A stretch of 64,000 nucleotides of DNA from Bacteroidaceae bacterium (GCA_017651315.1 JAGCDE010000001.1:33825-97824), one strand, 5' to 3'. Numbered from the stretch's first letter, positions 1 to 9,805 are shown. Numbers and translations: made by a program. Notes: a model not told the origin generated them from the letters alone.

Positions 1-1
1 C

Positions 2-76
2 TCATTCATTGTGCCGGGGTATCCGGCCAACCCGGGTATGGTGAAGTTCGGACTGAGCTGGCCGTTGTTTGATTGA
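2..76 (+). CDS. C-terminal end of an outer-membrane beta-barrel protein (5' end outside the window)
   Basis: An open frame enters from the left edge and stops with TGA at 74-76. The last residues read VKFGLSWPLFD, alternating hydrophobic residues with aromatics close to the C-terminus, as in the final strand of an outer-membrane barrel recognised by the BAM machinery. The next gene starts ten bases later on the same strand, so the two are probably cotranscribed. Only 24 residues are visible and the family cannot be named. The barrel reading is inference from the terminal pattern. Confidence 0.45.
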   Translation, partial: SFIVPGYPANPGMVKFGLSWPLFD

Positions 77-85
77 TTTTTCCGT

Positions 86-1054
86 ATGATACGCTGGGGA
101 TTCATAGGTTGCGGTCAGGTGACCGAGAAAAAGAGCGGTCCGGCATTCGCCAAGGCCGAGGGTTCGTCAATATATGCGGTCATGAGCCGTGATGCAGCCA
201 AGGCCCGTTCGTATGCCGAACGTCACTCCATAGGCAAGTGGTTCACCGATGCCATGGAGATAATCGACAACCCCAATGTGGATGCCGTCTATATAGCCAC
301 CCCACCATCTTCACATGCTACATACGCCATCATGTCCATGAAGGCCGGCAAGCCTGTCTATATCGAGAAACCAATGGCTCAGAGCTACGAGGAGTGCATG
401 AGGATAAACCGGGTGTCACGTGAGACTGGCGTCCCCTGTTTCGTGGCATACTATCGCCGTTACCTTCCCTATTTTGACAAGGTTCGCGAACTGACAGGGA
501 AGATAGGCAAACTCATCAACGTGCAGGTCAGGTTCGCCCAGCCGCCCAAGGAACTGGACTATAACAGCACGAACCTTCCCTGGAGAGTCATACCTGACAT
601 TTCCGGAGGTGGTTATTTCTATGACCTTGCTCCGCATCAGATTGACATGATACAGGAACTGTGCGGCTGCATAATCGATGCCTATGGGGTCTGCAGCAAC
701 CGTGCCGGACTCTATCAGGCTGAGGATACGGTAAGCGCTTGTTTCAAGTTCGAGACAGGGCTCGTCGGTTCCGGCTCATGGTGTTTCGTGGCCGACGAGT
801 CCGCCAAGGAGGACCGCATAGAGATTGTGGGTGACAAGGGAATGCTCTGTTTCTCCGTTTTCACGTTCCAGCCCATAGCGCTTCATGATTCCGATGGGCG
901 GCATGAATTCGATATACCCAATCCCGAGCATGTGCAGTTCCCTCTGGTCCAGGCCGTGGTGGACCATCTGAACGGAAAGTCCGTATGTACCTGTGACGGC
1001 ATAAGCGCTACGCCCACCAACTGGGTGATGGACCGTATTCTGGGTAAATTCTGA
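86..1054 (+). CDS. Gfo/Idh/MocA family NAD(P)-dependent oxidoreductase
   Basis: This 322-residue protein has the two-domain Gfo/Idh/MocA architecture. An N-terminal Rossmann fold carries GFIGCGQVTEK (residues 5-15), and the cofactor-proximal EKP motif is at residues 94-96 (YIEKPMAQS). The C-terminal alpha/beta domain holds the conserved region GGGYFYDLAPHQID (174-187), whose D180 and H184 match the usual catalytic pair. Family members oxidise or reduce sugars, inositols or related polyols with NAD(P). The substrate cannot be read from sequence. Length is typical and the ATG start lies ten bases after the preceding stop. No signal peptide is seen, so it is cytoplasmic. Confidence 0.9.
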   Translation: MIRWGFIGCGQVTEKKSGPAFAKAEGSSIYAVMSRDAAKARSYAERHSIGKWFTDAMEIIDNPNVDAVYIATPPSSHATYAIMSMKAGKPVYIEKPMAQSYEECMRINRVSRETGVPCFVAYYRRYLPYFDKVRELTGKIGKLINVQVRFAQPPKELDYNSTNLPWRVIPDISGGGYFYDLAPHQIDMIQELCGCIIDAYGVCSNRAGLYQAEDTVSACFKFETGLVGSGSWCFVADESAKEDRIEIVGDKGMLCFSVFTFQPIALHDSDGRHEFDIPNPEHVQFPLVQAVVDHLNGKSVCTCDGISATPTNWVMDRILGKF

Positions 1055-1066
1055 TAAGGTTGAATG

Positions 1067-1104
1067 TGAAAAAAGCCCGGGCGGCTTTTGAAACCGTCCG
1101 GGCT
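1067..1104 (-). terminator. Rho-independent terminator for the minus-strand porin gene
   Basis: An 11-bp inverted repeat (1074-1084 against 1094-1104, one mismatch, 9-base loop) has a run of A on its left. Read on the minus strand this is a GC-rich hairpin followed by a U-tract, 29 bases past the stop of the 1133-2557 gene. On the plus strand no U-tract follows, so termination of the oxidoreductase mRNA here is less certain. Confidence 0.75.
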
Positions 1105-1132
1105 TGACTAACAACTACGGATTAATATTTGG

Positions 1133-2557
1133 TCAGAAACACCAGCCCATGGTCACCATGAACTTGTCTTTCTTAGTGATATAATCAATGTTGATGTCCT
1201 CGTCATACTGGTTCAGGTTGAACCCGTTCTCTCTGTTGGTGTGGATGTAGGCCATATCAATGTAGAACTGTGAGTTGGATTCATTGACGGCAGAGCAGTA
1301 GCCGAGCCCGAGAGTGAAGTTTCTGACCCTTCCCAATCTCTCGGTCTGGAAATCCAGACGACCCAGATCTCCGTTCTCACCTGCATTGAATTCCGAATCT
1401 CCCAAATAAACCAATGCATCCTCCCTGATCATGGGGCTTGTGGTGTTGTAACCTGCCCTAAGGCTCAGCTTTCCTATATTCTGCTCAATACCGCATGCAA
1501 TTTTAGAATAGTCCTTGTAGTCAATGGCTCCCTGTCCCGACATCCTCTTGTTGCCGACCGACAGCGATGCGCGTTCCACAAAGTAGTTCTCATACTCGAA
1601 ACCCAGTGCGGTTTTCCCGATGGTGAAACCGGCGCTCAGGTTGAGCGACATGGGCGATGATATGGTGTAGTCTGTATAGCTTTCGAACTTGTCCGGGTTG
1701 CTGTATTCGATCAGGTTATGTGCGTACATGACATCGGAATATCCAAGCTCCTGTTTGAACCACGTGGGACTCTTCACGGCGATTCCGAGCCTGAGGGGTT
1801 GGATGGGACGGACAATCATACCTGCCGCTAAATTCCATCCGTTTCCTGTGGCGGTGTTCATCTTCGCTGCGTTGAGTTTGTATTTCTGGTTGATTCCTTC
1901 CAGGGCATGGGCATAGTAGTCCATGATATAACCTTCTGACCATGTGTCGGTTGACAGAAGACCAAGAGTGATTCCGAAATGGAACAGGTCATTGGCGTTG
2001 TACGATATGTTGAAATCGAATGATTTGACCTTGTTGTTCTGATGGTCCTCAAAGTCGCACCAGATTTCATCGCCATTGGCATCATTGAATGACTCATAGA
2101 ATGTGAGAGTCTTGTCAAGGTTGAGCAGACGGCGGTATGAGAATCCGAAATTCACATAGCCGTGTTCACCTTCATTACCGCAGACAACGAACGAGAAATT
2201 GTCAAGGTCCATCCTTATATCCGATTTGTCATTGCCGGAGTAGTATGTGGTGACACCGTCATATCCGAGGAGCTGGCGGTTTTCGCTCGAGAAGGGCGAT
2301 GTCTCTACCGATGTGCCGAACCCTGAGAGAGTAGTATTGACCTCACTCTGATGATAGGCTGCAATGCCGGCCGGATTGTGGCTTATCACTGACATGTCAT
2401 TGCCGAGTGCGCTCATGGCACCTCCCATTCCCACATACCTTGCGGTTCCGTTGAGCTCCTCCTCGAACAGCTTGGCTGCATCGAACGAGGTCTGTGCACC
2501 GGCGGTCATGACTGTTCCGACTGCTGCAATCATTATAAATAATCTTCTCTTATTCAT
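1133..2557 (-). CDS. FadL/OmpP1-type outer membrane porin (Bacteroidales family)
   Basis: This 474-residue protein has a clear Sec signal peptide (MNKRRLFIMIAAVGTVMTAGAQ). Its mature N-terminus, ARYVGMGGAMSALGNDMSVI followed by HNPAG, is the hallmark of Bacteroidota OmpP1/FadL relatives, often annotated as hemin receptor or aromatic transporter. The rest alternates short beta segments and ends in FMVTMGWCF, a barrel-type C-terminus. FadL homologues pass hydrophobic compounds across the outer membrane, and the ligand here is unknown. It is transcribed toward the oxidoreductase and has its own terminator. The gap to the next minus-strand gene upstream is short (58 bases), so the two may share a transcript. 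Confidence 0.85.
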   Translation of the reverse strand: MNKRRLFIMIAAVGTVMTAGAQTSFDAAKLFEEELNGTARYVGMGGAMSALGNDMSVISHNPAGIAAYHQSEVNTTLSGFGTSVETSPFSSENRQLLGYDGVTTYYSGNDKSDIRMDLDNFSFVVCGNEGEHGYVNFGFSYRRLLNLDKTLTFYESFNDANGDEIWCDFEDHQNNKVKSFDFNISYNANDLFHFGITLGLLSTDTWSEGYIMDYYAHALEGINQKYKLNAAKMNTATGNGWNLAAGMIVRPIQPLRLGIAVKSPTWFKQELGYSDVMYAHNLIEYSNPDKFESYTDYTISSPMSLNLSAGFTIGKTALGFEYENYFVERASLSVGNKRMSGQGAIDYKDYSKIACGIEQNIGKLSLRAGYNTTSPMIREDALVYLGDSEFNAGENGDLGRLDFQTERLGRVRNFTLGLGYCSAVNESNSQFYIDMAYIHTNRENGFNLNQYDEDINIDYITKKDKFMVTMGWCF

Positions 2558-2615
2558 AGTTGTATCTTTTTGTCGTTATTGTACATATCCTTATTCACTC
2601 TGTCGGCCGGGAATC

Positions 2616-4196
2616 TCAACGGCGGCCACCGGAGCTGCTGCGTCCGCCACCGCCGGAGCTGCCGGAAGAACTGCGGCTTGAGGAACCGCTGTAGCTGCTT
2701 GAGCCACCGCTGTAGCCCGACGATGATGACACACTGCGGCTACTGCTGCTGTAACTGCTTGAACTACCGCTGTAGCTGCTTGAGCTGCTGCTGTAGCTGC
2801 TTGAGCTGCGCGATGAGGATGAACTTACACTACGGCTGCTTGAACTGCTCGGAGTAGTGGTTATTGACCGGCTTGTGCTGCTCGAGCTGCGGGTCGGGTT
2901 CGTCACGGGAGTACGTGTCCCTACAGTGCCGGCAGAACCTGCGCTTACGCTGCGTGAGACATTGGTGATGGACGATGATGATGTGGTCCCTGTGCTGCGT
3001 GAGGTGCTGCTCTCGCCTGTCACGGTGCGGTTGGCACTGGTGCTGCTCGGACGGTTATAGGTCGAAGCCGCCGATGACTGCGTGGAACGGGTAGCCTGTG
3101 TGGCCTGTGTTGATGTGGTGGAGCGGCTGCTTGTGCCGGTCCCGGAGACCGAACGGCCGGATGAACTTGCCGATGTCGAGGTGGATGCCGAGCGGCTTGA
3201 AGTGGCTGGAGCCACGCTCCTTACCTGCTGTGAACCGGAGGATGTCACAGAGCGGCTGCCTGTGGATTGTGACACGCTCCTTGACGAGGCCGTTGAGGAT
3301 GCGGTTCTGGAAGATGTGGCAGAGGATGCACTTCTGGAAGCGGTGCTGCTCACGCTCCTTGTGGATGCAGCCGATGCGCTCGAACTTGAGGCAAGGCTCC
3401 TGGAACCATTCAGGGATGAACCGCGTGATGCCACTGACCTGCCGGAGAGACCGCTGTCCCATCCGCGACCCTGAGGCTTTGATGGATTGAAGTTCTCTAT
3501 ACGGGACACGATTCTCCTGTCACGTCCGGCACCGGGGCCGACATAGGCGTGTGTGTAGTACGGATTGTAGTAATAAGGATCGTAATACCATGAGGAATAG
3601 TACCAGGGGTCATAGTACCAGGGATCATAGTACCATGAGTAGTAGGAACCACCGTAGAACCAGGGATCATAATAATATGGAGTGTAGAGATACCTGTTGA
3701 AATAGTGGGTACGGTACCATGCGGGATCCCAGAGTATGAAGTCCCAGTACGCCATATCCCAGATGAGGTCGGCATAGAGACCCCAGTAGGTGCGTCCGTT
3801 CCTGTGGAAGCGGTACAGGCGCAGTGTGTTCTCGTAATCATCAATTGCGTCCTTGTAGCCATCGGAGTATGAGCCGCCGCCGTTGGCGAGCACATAAACG
3901 GTGTCGTGTACATAGACTGTGGGTACATCATAGTAAGCACCGTCATCGAACACGACATCGCTGGTGGAGGATGCGGAAGAATAACGGCGGTTGTACTCAT
4001 CGGGATCACGATTCTCTATTATCTGCCGTGTAGCGGCCGGAGCTGAAGATACAGCCGGAGTGGTTGCGACCGAAGTGGCCGGAGCTGATACTGAGGCTGA
4101 CTTGCCTGAAGAGCCAGTTGAATACAAGTCATTCCTCTGTGCAAAGGTTGTCACTGACGCTGTCAGCAGAACCATCATTAAAACTGACTTTTTCAT
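2616..4196 (-). CDS. Secreted low-complexity protein with Tyr/Trp-rich repeats and a long Ser-rich tail
   Basis: The start is placed at ATG 4196, giving MKKSVLMMVLLTASVTTFAQ, a clean signal peptide. A longer frame to 4223 adds nine residues with no signal character. The mature protein (526 residues in all) has a moderately ordered N-terminal part, then a Tyr/Trp/Pro-Asp repeat zone near residues 170-230 (units like YYDPWYY), then about 270 residues dominated by Ser with Thr, Arg and Gly, ending in a Gly/Ser/Arg tail. No catalytic domain is recognised. Similar Bacteroides proteins carry uninformative names. The composition suggests an unfolded surface or periplasmic protein, possibly glycosylated. 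Function is unknown. Open frames on the opposite strand across the Ser-rich part are compositional artefacts. Confidence 0.75.
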   Translation of the reverse strand: MKKSVLMMVLLTASVTTFAQRNDLYSTGSSGKSASVSAPATSVATTPAVSSAPAATRQIIENRDPDEYNRRYSSASSTSDVVFDDGAYYDVPTVYVHDTVYVLANGGGSYSDGYKDAIDDYENTLRLYRFHRNGRTYWGLYADLIWDMAYWDFILWDPAWYRTHYFNRYLYTPYYYDPWFYGGSYYSWYYDPWYYDPWYYSSWYYDPYYYNPYYTHAYVGPGAGRDRRIVSRIENFNPSKPQGRGWDSGLSGRSVASRGSSLNGSRSLASSSSASAASTRSVSSTASRSASSATSSRTASSTASSRSVSQSTGSRSVTSSGSQQVRSVAPATSSRSASTSTSASSSGRSVSGTGTSSRSTTSTQATQATRSTQSSAASTYNRPSSTSANRTVTGESSTSRSTGTTSSSSITNVSRSVSAGSAGTVGTRTPVTNPTRSSSSTSRSITTTPSSSSSRSVSSSSSRSSSSYSSSSSSYSGSSSSYSSSSRSVSSSSGYSGGSSSYSGSSSRSSSGSSGGGGRSSSGGRR

Positions 4197-4248
4197 AACC
4201 GTATTCTTTAAAATGTTAGACATATCGTTTTCGTTTTTGTTTCCAATG

Positions 4249-4256
4249 CAAAAATA
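4249..4256 (-). promoter_or_regulatory. -7 element (TATTTTTG) upstream of the Ser-rich protein gene
   Basis: Read on the minus strand this is TATTTTTG, matching the Bacteroides TAnnTTTG consensus, 53 bases upstream of the chosen ATG at 4196. No convincing -33 TTTG is found at 19 bases, so this is a half-supported promoter. Confidence 0.35.
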
Positions 4257-4349
4257 ATCCGGGAATATTACTCTGAACAGGGAAAAACCCTATTCTTACG
4301 GGGGAAATCTCCTAAAGTTGCAGGAGTGACAAATTACATGTAATCCGGA

Positions 4350-5669
4350 TTATTCCAGATACTGCATGATGCGGCCGCTGATCTGCATAAGGGAGATCTC
4401 GCATACCTTGGTGTCATACTGTGCCTGGAGCAGGCTCTCTTCGGCATCCAGAAGGGATTTCTGCGCCTCACGCATCTCTATTCCGGACAGGTTTCCGAGC
4501 ATGTAACGTTCCTGGGCTATCTCCATTGTCTCCTGCGCGGTCTTGAGGTTCTGCTCCTGGAGTTCCAGAAGGAGCAGGTTGTTGCAGTATGCCTGCCAGA
4601 AATCATCCAGGTTGGCACGGAGCTGCAGTTCAAGCTGGTCAATGGTGATATCGGCGTTCAGCTCGTCCAGAATGGCGTTGCGCTCCTGTGTGCGTTGCTT
4701 GCCGTTGACAAGGTTCATGCCCACGGTAGCTCCGAAATTCGGTCCCCAGTTGGTGCGGTTGGTGTATGTGTTGGTTTCGTAGATGTTGTGAGTGAGGCCG
4801 TATGAGGCGTTAAGGCGCAGATACGGATAGTTGCGGGACTGTACGGTCCTGCGGTCCATGCGTGCCAGGGCGCGGTTGCTCTCGGCCCGGAGCAGGGATG
4901 CGTTGGTCCTCATCATGTCATCATAGAGCGACTGGTAGTCCAGACCTGTGAGAAGGGTGATGGCGGTATCGGCTGCCACATGGACGGCACGCAGGTCCTG
5001 ATTGGACATGAGGCGGTTGATGCGGATGTTGGCCGATGCCACGGCCTCGTGCTGCTTGAGGCTCCTGGCGCTGTCGGAATTGAAATATACCTGCGCCTGC
5101 TGATAGTCCAGACGTGAGTCTCCTCCCATATCGTAACGTTCGCTGGTTATGCGCAGACGCTCACGTGAAAGAGCTGTCGCATAATCCAGGTTTTGCAGAT
5201 GAATGGTCTGCCGGACCAGATTGTAGTACTCTGTTGTCAGGCTGGCTATGTAATCTTCGATAGCGATGCGTGTCTGGATGGTCCCTTGGTTATGCAGTTC
5301 CTCCATGCGGTCACGTGTGGCCTGTATGCTGAATCCCTCGAATACGGTCATGTCCGCACGGACCTGCGCGTTGAGGGTATGGTCCAGAACGTTGCGGCTG
5401 GATACGGTGGAGCCGTCGGATCGGAGCGTAGCGTCGTTACTGGCCATCGAGCCGGAATAACCGCCAGATACGCTTACCGTTGGCAGACCGCCGGCGTAAG
5501 CCCATGAATCATTGTTGGCCGCTTTCTCCTCGGAAATGTTGACCAGTCTTATCTGATAGCTCTCGCGGATACCCTCCTCAAGGCACTCCCTGAGTGTCAT
5601 AATCTGGGCCGATGAACCCGTGCAAAGGGTCATGGCTGTTAAAGCCAATGTTATTCTGTATGGTTTCAT
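4350..5669 (-). CDS. TolC family outer membrane efflux protein (RND operon)
   Basis: A 439-residue OEP/TolC protein with signal peptide (MKPYRITLALTAMTLCTGSSAQ). It has the duplicated alpha-helical architecture of the family: LRECLEEGIRESYQIRLVNIS at the start and a second similar half, with long amphipathic helices ending in ISLMQISGRIMQYLE. It forms the outer-membrane exit duct for the RND pump encoded immediately upstream. Its ATG overlaps the pump's stop by four bases (ATGA), indicating translational coupling. It is the last gene of the three-gene adaptor-pump-duct operon. Confidence 0.92.
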   Translation of the reverse strand: MKPYRITLALTAMTLCTGSSAQIMTLRECLEEGIRESYQIRLVNISEEKAANNDSWAYAGGLPTVSVSGGYSGSMASNDATLRSDGSTVSSRNVLDHTLNAQVRADMTVFEGFSIQATRDRMEELHNQGTIQTRIAIEDYIASLTTEYYNLVRQTIHLQNLDYATALSRERLRITSERYDMGGDSRLDYQQAQVYFNSDSARSLKQHEAVASANIRINRLMSNQDLRAVHVAADTAITLLTGLDYQSLYDDMMRTNASLLRAESNRALARMDRRTVQSRNYPYLRLNASYGLTHNIYETNTYTNRTNWGPNFGATVGMNLVNGKQRTQERNAILDELNADITIDQLELQLRANLDDFWQAYCNNLLLLELQEQNLKTAQETMEIAQERYMLGNLSGIEMREAQKSLLDAEESLLQAQYDTKVCEISLMQISGRIMQYLE

Positions 5670-8600
5670 TCCTTTTTCTTGCGGGTTTTACGGTCAGTTG
5701 ATATGTAGCTGTATATGGACGGTACAATATACATGGTGAAGAATGTGGAAATGAGCATTCCGCCTACCACGGCAGTACCCATAGCCACTCGTCCGGCACT
5801 GCCCTCGCCGTGTGCGAACATCAGCGGCAGCAGACCAAGCATTGTGGAAGTGCTGGTCATGAGGATAGGACGGAGACGCTGAATGGAGGCGTCGCGGATG
5901 GCTATGAACTTGTCCTGTCCGGCCTCCTGTTTCTGATTGGCGAACTCCACGATCAGGATACCGTTCTTGGCAACAAGCCCAATAAGCATTATTATACCTA
6001 TCTCACTGAAAATGTTCATGGTCTGTCCGCCTCCGCGCAGGAATACCAGAGCTCCGAACACGGCTAAAGGCACGGTAATCATAACAATGAGCGGGTCCTT
6101 GAAACTCTCGAACTGTGCAGCCAGAATCAGATATATAAGCAGCAGTGCCAGTCCGAATGCGAAGAGCAGGCTGTTGGAGCTCTCACGGAAATCCTTGGAC
6201 TCGCCGGTAAGTGCGGTGCGGAAAGTGTCATCCAGAGTCTCCTTGGCTATCTTGTCCATCTCGTCAAGTGCCTGGCCTAAGGTATAGCCCTTGCCGAGTC
6301 CGGCCGATACTGTGGCCGATACAAAGCGGTTGTAGCGGTACAGGCGGGGTGGGGCGATATCCTCCTTGAGATCTACAAGGTTCTCCATCTGTATCATGTC
6401 ACCGCTTCCGCTACGCATGTAGATGGATTTGAGCGCCTGTGTGGTGTTGCGCTGCTGGCGGTTTATCTCACCTATTATGTCATACTGCTTTCCGTTCATG
6501 TAGAGATAGCCCATGCGCTGGCCGCTCAGTCCCCATTGAAGTGTCTGGGCTATGTCGCGGGTGCTCACACCCAACAGGTTGGCTTTCTCGCGGTTGATGG
6601 ATATGCGGACCTCCGGTTTGGAGAACTTGAGGTCGGCATCGGCCATCTGGAAGGCGGGATTCTCATTGACCTTGGCAAGGAAGGTGGGCAGTACATCCTG
6701 CAGTTTCTCGATGTTGGTGGCCTGCAGAACGTAGCGTACCGGCATACCGCCGCGGCCTCCTGCAAATGACGACTGCTGCTGCACGAAAGCGCGGGCATCG
6801 TTCTCGCGGCGAACTGCGGCGCTCAGTTTCTCAAACACCTCCATCTGGGAGTAGCTGCGCTCTTTTATGTCCTTCAGGGTAATCTGTATGTTGCCGCCAC
6901 CCGATGATACGCGGGCTGTCACGAACTTGGCATCGGGCATGAGTGAATCCACCACGTCGTTTATGCGCTCGGTGTAGTCACGCATGTACTCGTAGGTTAC
7001 GCCCTCGGGGCCCTGGGTGCGCACAGTCACCTGTGAGCGGTCCTCCATAGGAGCCATCTCGGACGGGGTCTTTGTCCACATCCAGACGGCAGCTCCCAGT
7101 GCCAGAACCATTGTGGCAAGGGTTATCCAGCGGTTGCGCAGAACGAACTCGAGACTCTTGCTGTAGTAGCGGTTCAGACCGTCAAAGAAAGGCTCTGACC
7201 AGGCGTAGAAACGGTTTTTCCTTTCACGGCGTACAAGAATCTTGGTGGAGAGCATGGGGGTGAAGGTGAGTGCGGCAAAGGTGGAAATCACTACGGCACC
7301 GGCTATAACGAAAGCGAACTCGCGGAACAGGCGGCCTGTCTGGCCCTGCATGAACACGATGGGTACGAACACGCAGAGCAGTGTTATTGAGGTTGAAATG
7401 ATGGCGAACAGGATCTCACGCGAGCCGTCAATACCGGCCTGGAGCGGAGTCATGCCCTTTTCTATCCGGTTGTATATGTTCTCGGTCATGACTATGGCGT
7501 CATCTACCACAAGTCCCACCGAAAGCACCACGGCAAGCATGGAGAGCACGTTGATGCTGAATCCCAGAAGGTACATTACAAAGAATGAGCCGATGATTGA
7601 TACCGGGATTACCAGCACCGGGATAAGCGTCACGCGCCAGTCACGCAGGAACAGGAATATTATGAATATAACCAGTATGAACGCCTCGTACAGCGTGGTC
7701 TTGACCTCATTGATGCTGGCGCGGATGAATCGTGTGTTGTCAAATCCGTACTCGTAACCCACATCTTCGGGCAGGTCCTTCTCCATCAGTTTCATGCGGT
7801 CATAGACGGCGTTGGCTATGTTGATGTGGTTTGCACCGGGCTGGGGTGTTACCGCCACACCCACCATGGGGATGCCGTTCATCTTCATGTAGCTCTTTAT
7901 GTCACGCGGACTGAGTTCGGCCTGACCCACATCGCTGAATCTGATTACCTTGGTGCCGTCATGTTTTATGACCAGATTGTTGAACTCCTCGGTGGTGTGC
8001 ATCTGGCCCAGGGTACGTATCTCAAGTTCTGTCGTGTTGCCCTCAATTGTTCCGGAGGGGAGCTCCACGTTTTCCTTGTCTAAGGCGTTCTTTACATCCA
8101 TAGGGGTAATACCGTACCCTGACATCTTCACGGGATCCAGCCATAGGCGCATGCAGTAGCGTTTCTCACCCCATATCATGACGGAACTTACGTCCTGGAT
8201 GGTCTGGAGCTGTTCCTTTACCACAAGGTCAGCAAGTTCGCTCAGCTCCAACAGGGAACGTTTGTCACTGTGCAGGGCCACCATCAGGATTGGCATAGCA
8301 TCGGCATCGGCCTTGGATACTGTGGGCGGGTCGCAGTCTCGGGGCAGCATTCGCTGGGCACGCGACACCTTGTCACGCACGTCATTGGCTGCGGTCTCAA
8401 GATCCACCGACAGTTCAAACTCAACCGTGATGCGGCTGTTGCCGTACTGGCTTACCGATGAGAGCGAGCGGATGCCGGGGATACCGTTGATCTGCTGCTC
8501 TAACGGCTCTGTTATCTGATTCTCGATTACTTCGGCGTTGGCTCCGGGGTAGGAGGCCGATACGGATATGATGGGGTTATCGACGGACGGGTATTCGCGT

Positions 8601-8701
8601 ACACCAAGACTGGTGTAACCCACAATACCGAACAGTATTATTATGAGCACCAGCACTGTGGCAAGTACCGGACGCTTTATGCTGAGTTCTGAAATGTTCA
8701 T
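5666..8701 (-). CDS. RND family efflux pump inner-membrane transporter (HAE1/AcrB-like)
   Basis: This 1011-residue protein has the full RND layout: N-terminal TM1 (ISELSIKRPVLATVLVLIII), a first periplasmic loop with porter motifs (SVSASYPGANAEVIENQITEPLEQ), and a TM2-6 bundle with the proton-relay motif GLVVDDAIVMTENI (two adjacent aspartates in TM4). A second periplasmic loop and TM7-12 follow, including GLVAKNGILIVEFANQ. This is the proton-driven multidrug or solute exporter of a tripartite system. It lies between its adaptor (12-base gap) and its TolC duct (4-base overlap). Substrate cannot be inferred. Length is typical of the family. Confidence 0.95.
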   Translation of the reverse strand: MNISELSIKRPVLATVLVLIIILFGIVGYTSLGVREYPSVDNPIISVSASYPGANAEVIENQITEPLEQQINGIPGIRSLSSVSQYGNSRITVEFELSVDLETAANDVRDKVSRAQRMLPRDCDPPTVSKADADAMPILMVALHSDKRSLLELSELADLVVKEQLQTIQDVSSVMIWGEKRYCMRLWLDPVKMSGYGITPMDVKNALDKENVELPSGTIEGNTTELEIRTLGQMHTTEEFNNLVIKHDGTKVIRFSDVGQAELSPRDIKSYMKMNGIPMVGVAVTPQPGANHINIANAVYDRMKLMEKDLPEDVGYEYGFDNTRFIRASINEVKTTLYEAFILVIFIIFLFLRDWRVTLIPVLVIPVSIIGSFFVMYLLGFSINVLSMLAVVLSVGLVVDDAIVMTENIYNRIEKGMTPLQAGIDGSREILFAIISTSITLLCVFVPIVFMQGQTGRLFREFAFVIAGAVVISTFAALTFTPMLSTKILVRRERKNRFYAWSEPFFDGLNRYYSKSLEFVLRNRWITLATMVLALGAAVWMWTKTPSEMAPMEDRSQVTVRTQGPEGVTYEYMRDYTERINDVVDSLMPDAKFVTARVSSGGGNIQITLKDIKERSYSQMEVFEKLSAAVRRENDARAFVQQQSSFAGGRGGMPVRYVLQATNIEKLQDVLPTFLAKVNENPAFQMADADLKFSKPEVRISINREKANLLGVSTRDIAQTLQWGLSGQRMGYLYMNGKQYDIIGEINRQQRNTTQALKSIYMRSGSGDMIQMENLVDLKEDIAPPRLYRYNRFVSATVSAGLGKGYTLGQALDEMDKIAKETLDDTFRTALTGESKDFRESSNSLLFAFGLALLLIYLILAAQFESFKDPLIVMITVPLAVFGALVFLRGGGQTMNIFSEIGIIMLIGLVAKNGILIVEFANQKQEAGQDKFIAIRDASIQRLRPILMTSTSTMLGLLPLMFAHGEGSAGRVAMGTAVVGGMLISTFFTMYIVPSIYSYISTDRKTRKKKE

Positions 8702-8713
8702 CCTGCGGTGATT

Positions 8714-9805
8714 TTATTTCAGTTCAACCCTCATTCCGGTACGCAGCTGCATGGTGCCGCTGGTAATAACTGTATCGCCTACATTCAGGCCGCTCAGCAC
8801 CTGGACCATCGCGTCGGTGCGCAGGCCCTTGGTTATCTCCTGAGGAATGGCCTTGCCGGCCTTGTAGAGGAACACCTTGTCAATACCCATCTCGGAAATG
8901 ATGGCCTCGCTGGGTACTGCAAGCGCGTTCTCGAATGTGCGGGTGTTCAGGGTCACGCTCACGTAGCGGCCGGGAACGAGCTTGCCGCCTACATTATTAT
9001 ATATGGCGCGAACCAGATAGGTCCTTGTCCCCTGGTCAACCTTGGAGTTCGTGGCATAGACCTGTGCGGGATAGACCTCGTCGCTTCCCTCTACCGTGAA
9101 TGTGAGCTTGGCTCCGTTCTGTAACACTCCGGCATAACGCTCGGGTACTGCGAACTCCACTTTCAGTTTCTCGGTGTTGGTCAGTGTGGCCACATTTATA
9201 CTGGGCGAGGCGTATGCGCCCACGCTGACCTGGCGCAGGCCGATGATTCCGTCAAACGGGGCCTTGAGCTCGGTCTGGTCCAGTTTGGCCTTGCACTCCT
9301 CAATATCGGCCTGGAGCTTGTTGAAATCGGCCTCGGCGGTCTGGAAGGCCTCCTTACTCACGGCTTCCTTCTCATACAGTGCTCTCTGGCGGGCCAGGCG
9401 GTCCTCGGTCGATTGGTACTGGGCCTGCAGTTTCTTGAGCTGTGCCTGCAGCGGAGCATCGTTTATCTTGGCCAGCACCTGACCCTTGCGGACCTTGCTG
9501 CCCTCCTCGAAGTATATCCCGGTAATCTTGCCCGATGTCTCGAAGGAGAGGTTCACCTCCTCGTTTGGGATAAGGCTTCCGCTGATGTTGATACCGTCAA
9601 CAAGTTCTGTGGGCTGCATGATTGCATAGCGGACCAGTAAGGTCTGGCCGCCGCGGCCCAATGCTGCCGCCGGGCCGCTCATGGCCCCGGGTACGGGTCC
9701 AGCCGGTATGTCACTGTTTTTCTTGGGTTTGAAACTGATAATGCCCCATACTGCCAGGCCTATCACGATAACGGCAATAAGCACACGTTTGGTTGTCTTG
9801 CTCAT
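8714..9805 (-). CDS. RND efflux periplasmic adaptor (membrane fusion protein)
   Basis: A 363-residue MFP/HlyD_D23-type adaptor. It has an N-terminal membrane anchor (VLIAVIVIGLAVWGIISF), a biotinyl-lipoyl half-motif (GKITGIYFEEGSKVRKGQVL), an alpha-helical hairpin near residues 120-180, the second lipoyl half (ELKAPFDGIIGLRQVSVGAY), then beta-barrel and membrane-proximal domains. It bridges the pump and TolC duct encoded downstream. First gene of the operon. A TAAATTTG -7-like element lies about 30 bases upstream. No local regulator gene is adjacent. Confidence 0.93.
   Translation of the reverse strand: MSKTTKRVLIAVIVIGLAVWGIISFKPKKNSDIPAGPVPGAMSGPAAALGRGGQTLLVRYAIMQPTELVDGINISGSLIPNEEVNLSFETSGKITGIYFEEGSKVRKGQVLAKINDAPLQAQLKKLQAQYQSTEDRLARQRALYEKEAVSKEAFQTAEADFNKLQADIEECKAKLDQTELKAPFDGIIGLRQVSVGAYASPSINVATLTNTEKLKVEFAVPERYAGVLQNGAKLTFTVEGSDEVYPAQVYATNSKVDQGTRTYLVRAIYNNVGGKLVPGRYVSVTLNTRTFENALAVPSEAIISEMGIDKVFLYKAGKAIPQEITKGLRTDAMVQVLSGLNVGDTVITSGTMQLRTGMRVELK

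Noticed and set aside
2857-3490. Plus-strand open frames opposite the Ser-rich gene
   Set aside because: They mirror low-complexity codons of the minus-strand gene and lack signal peptide, domain or promoter.
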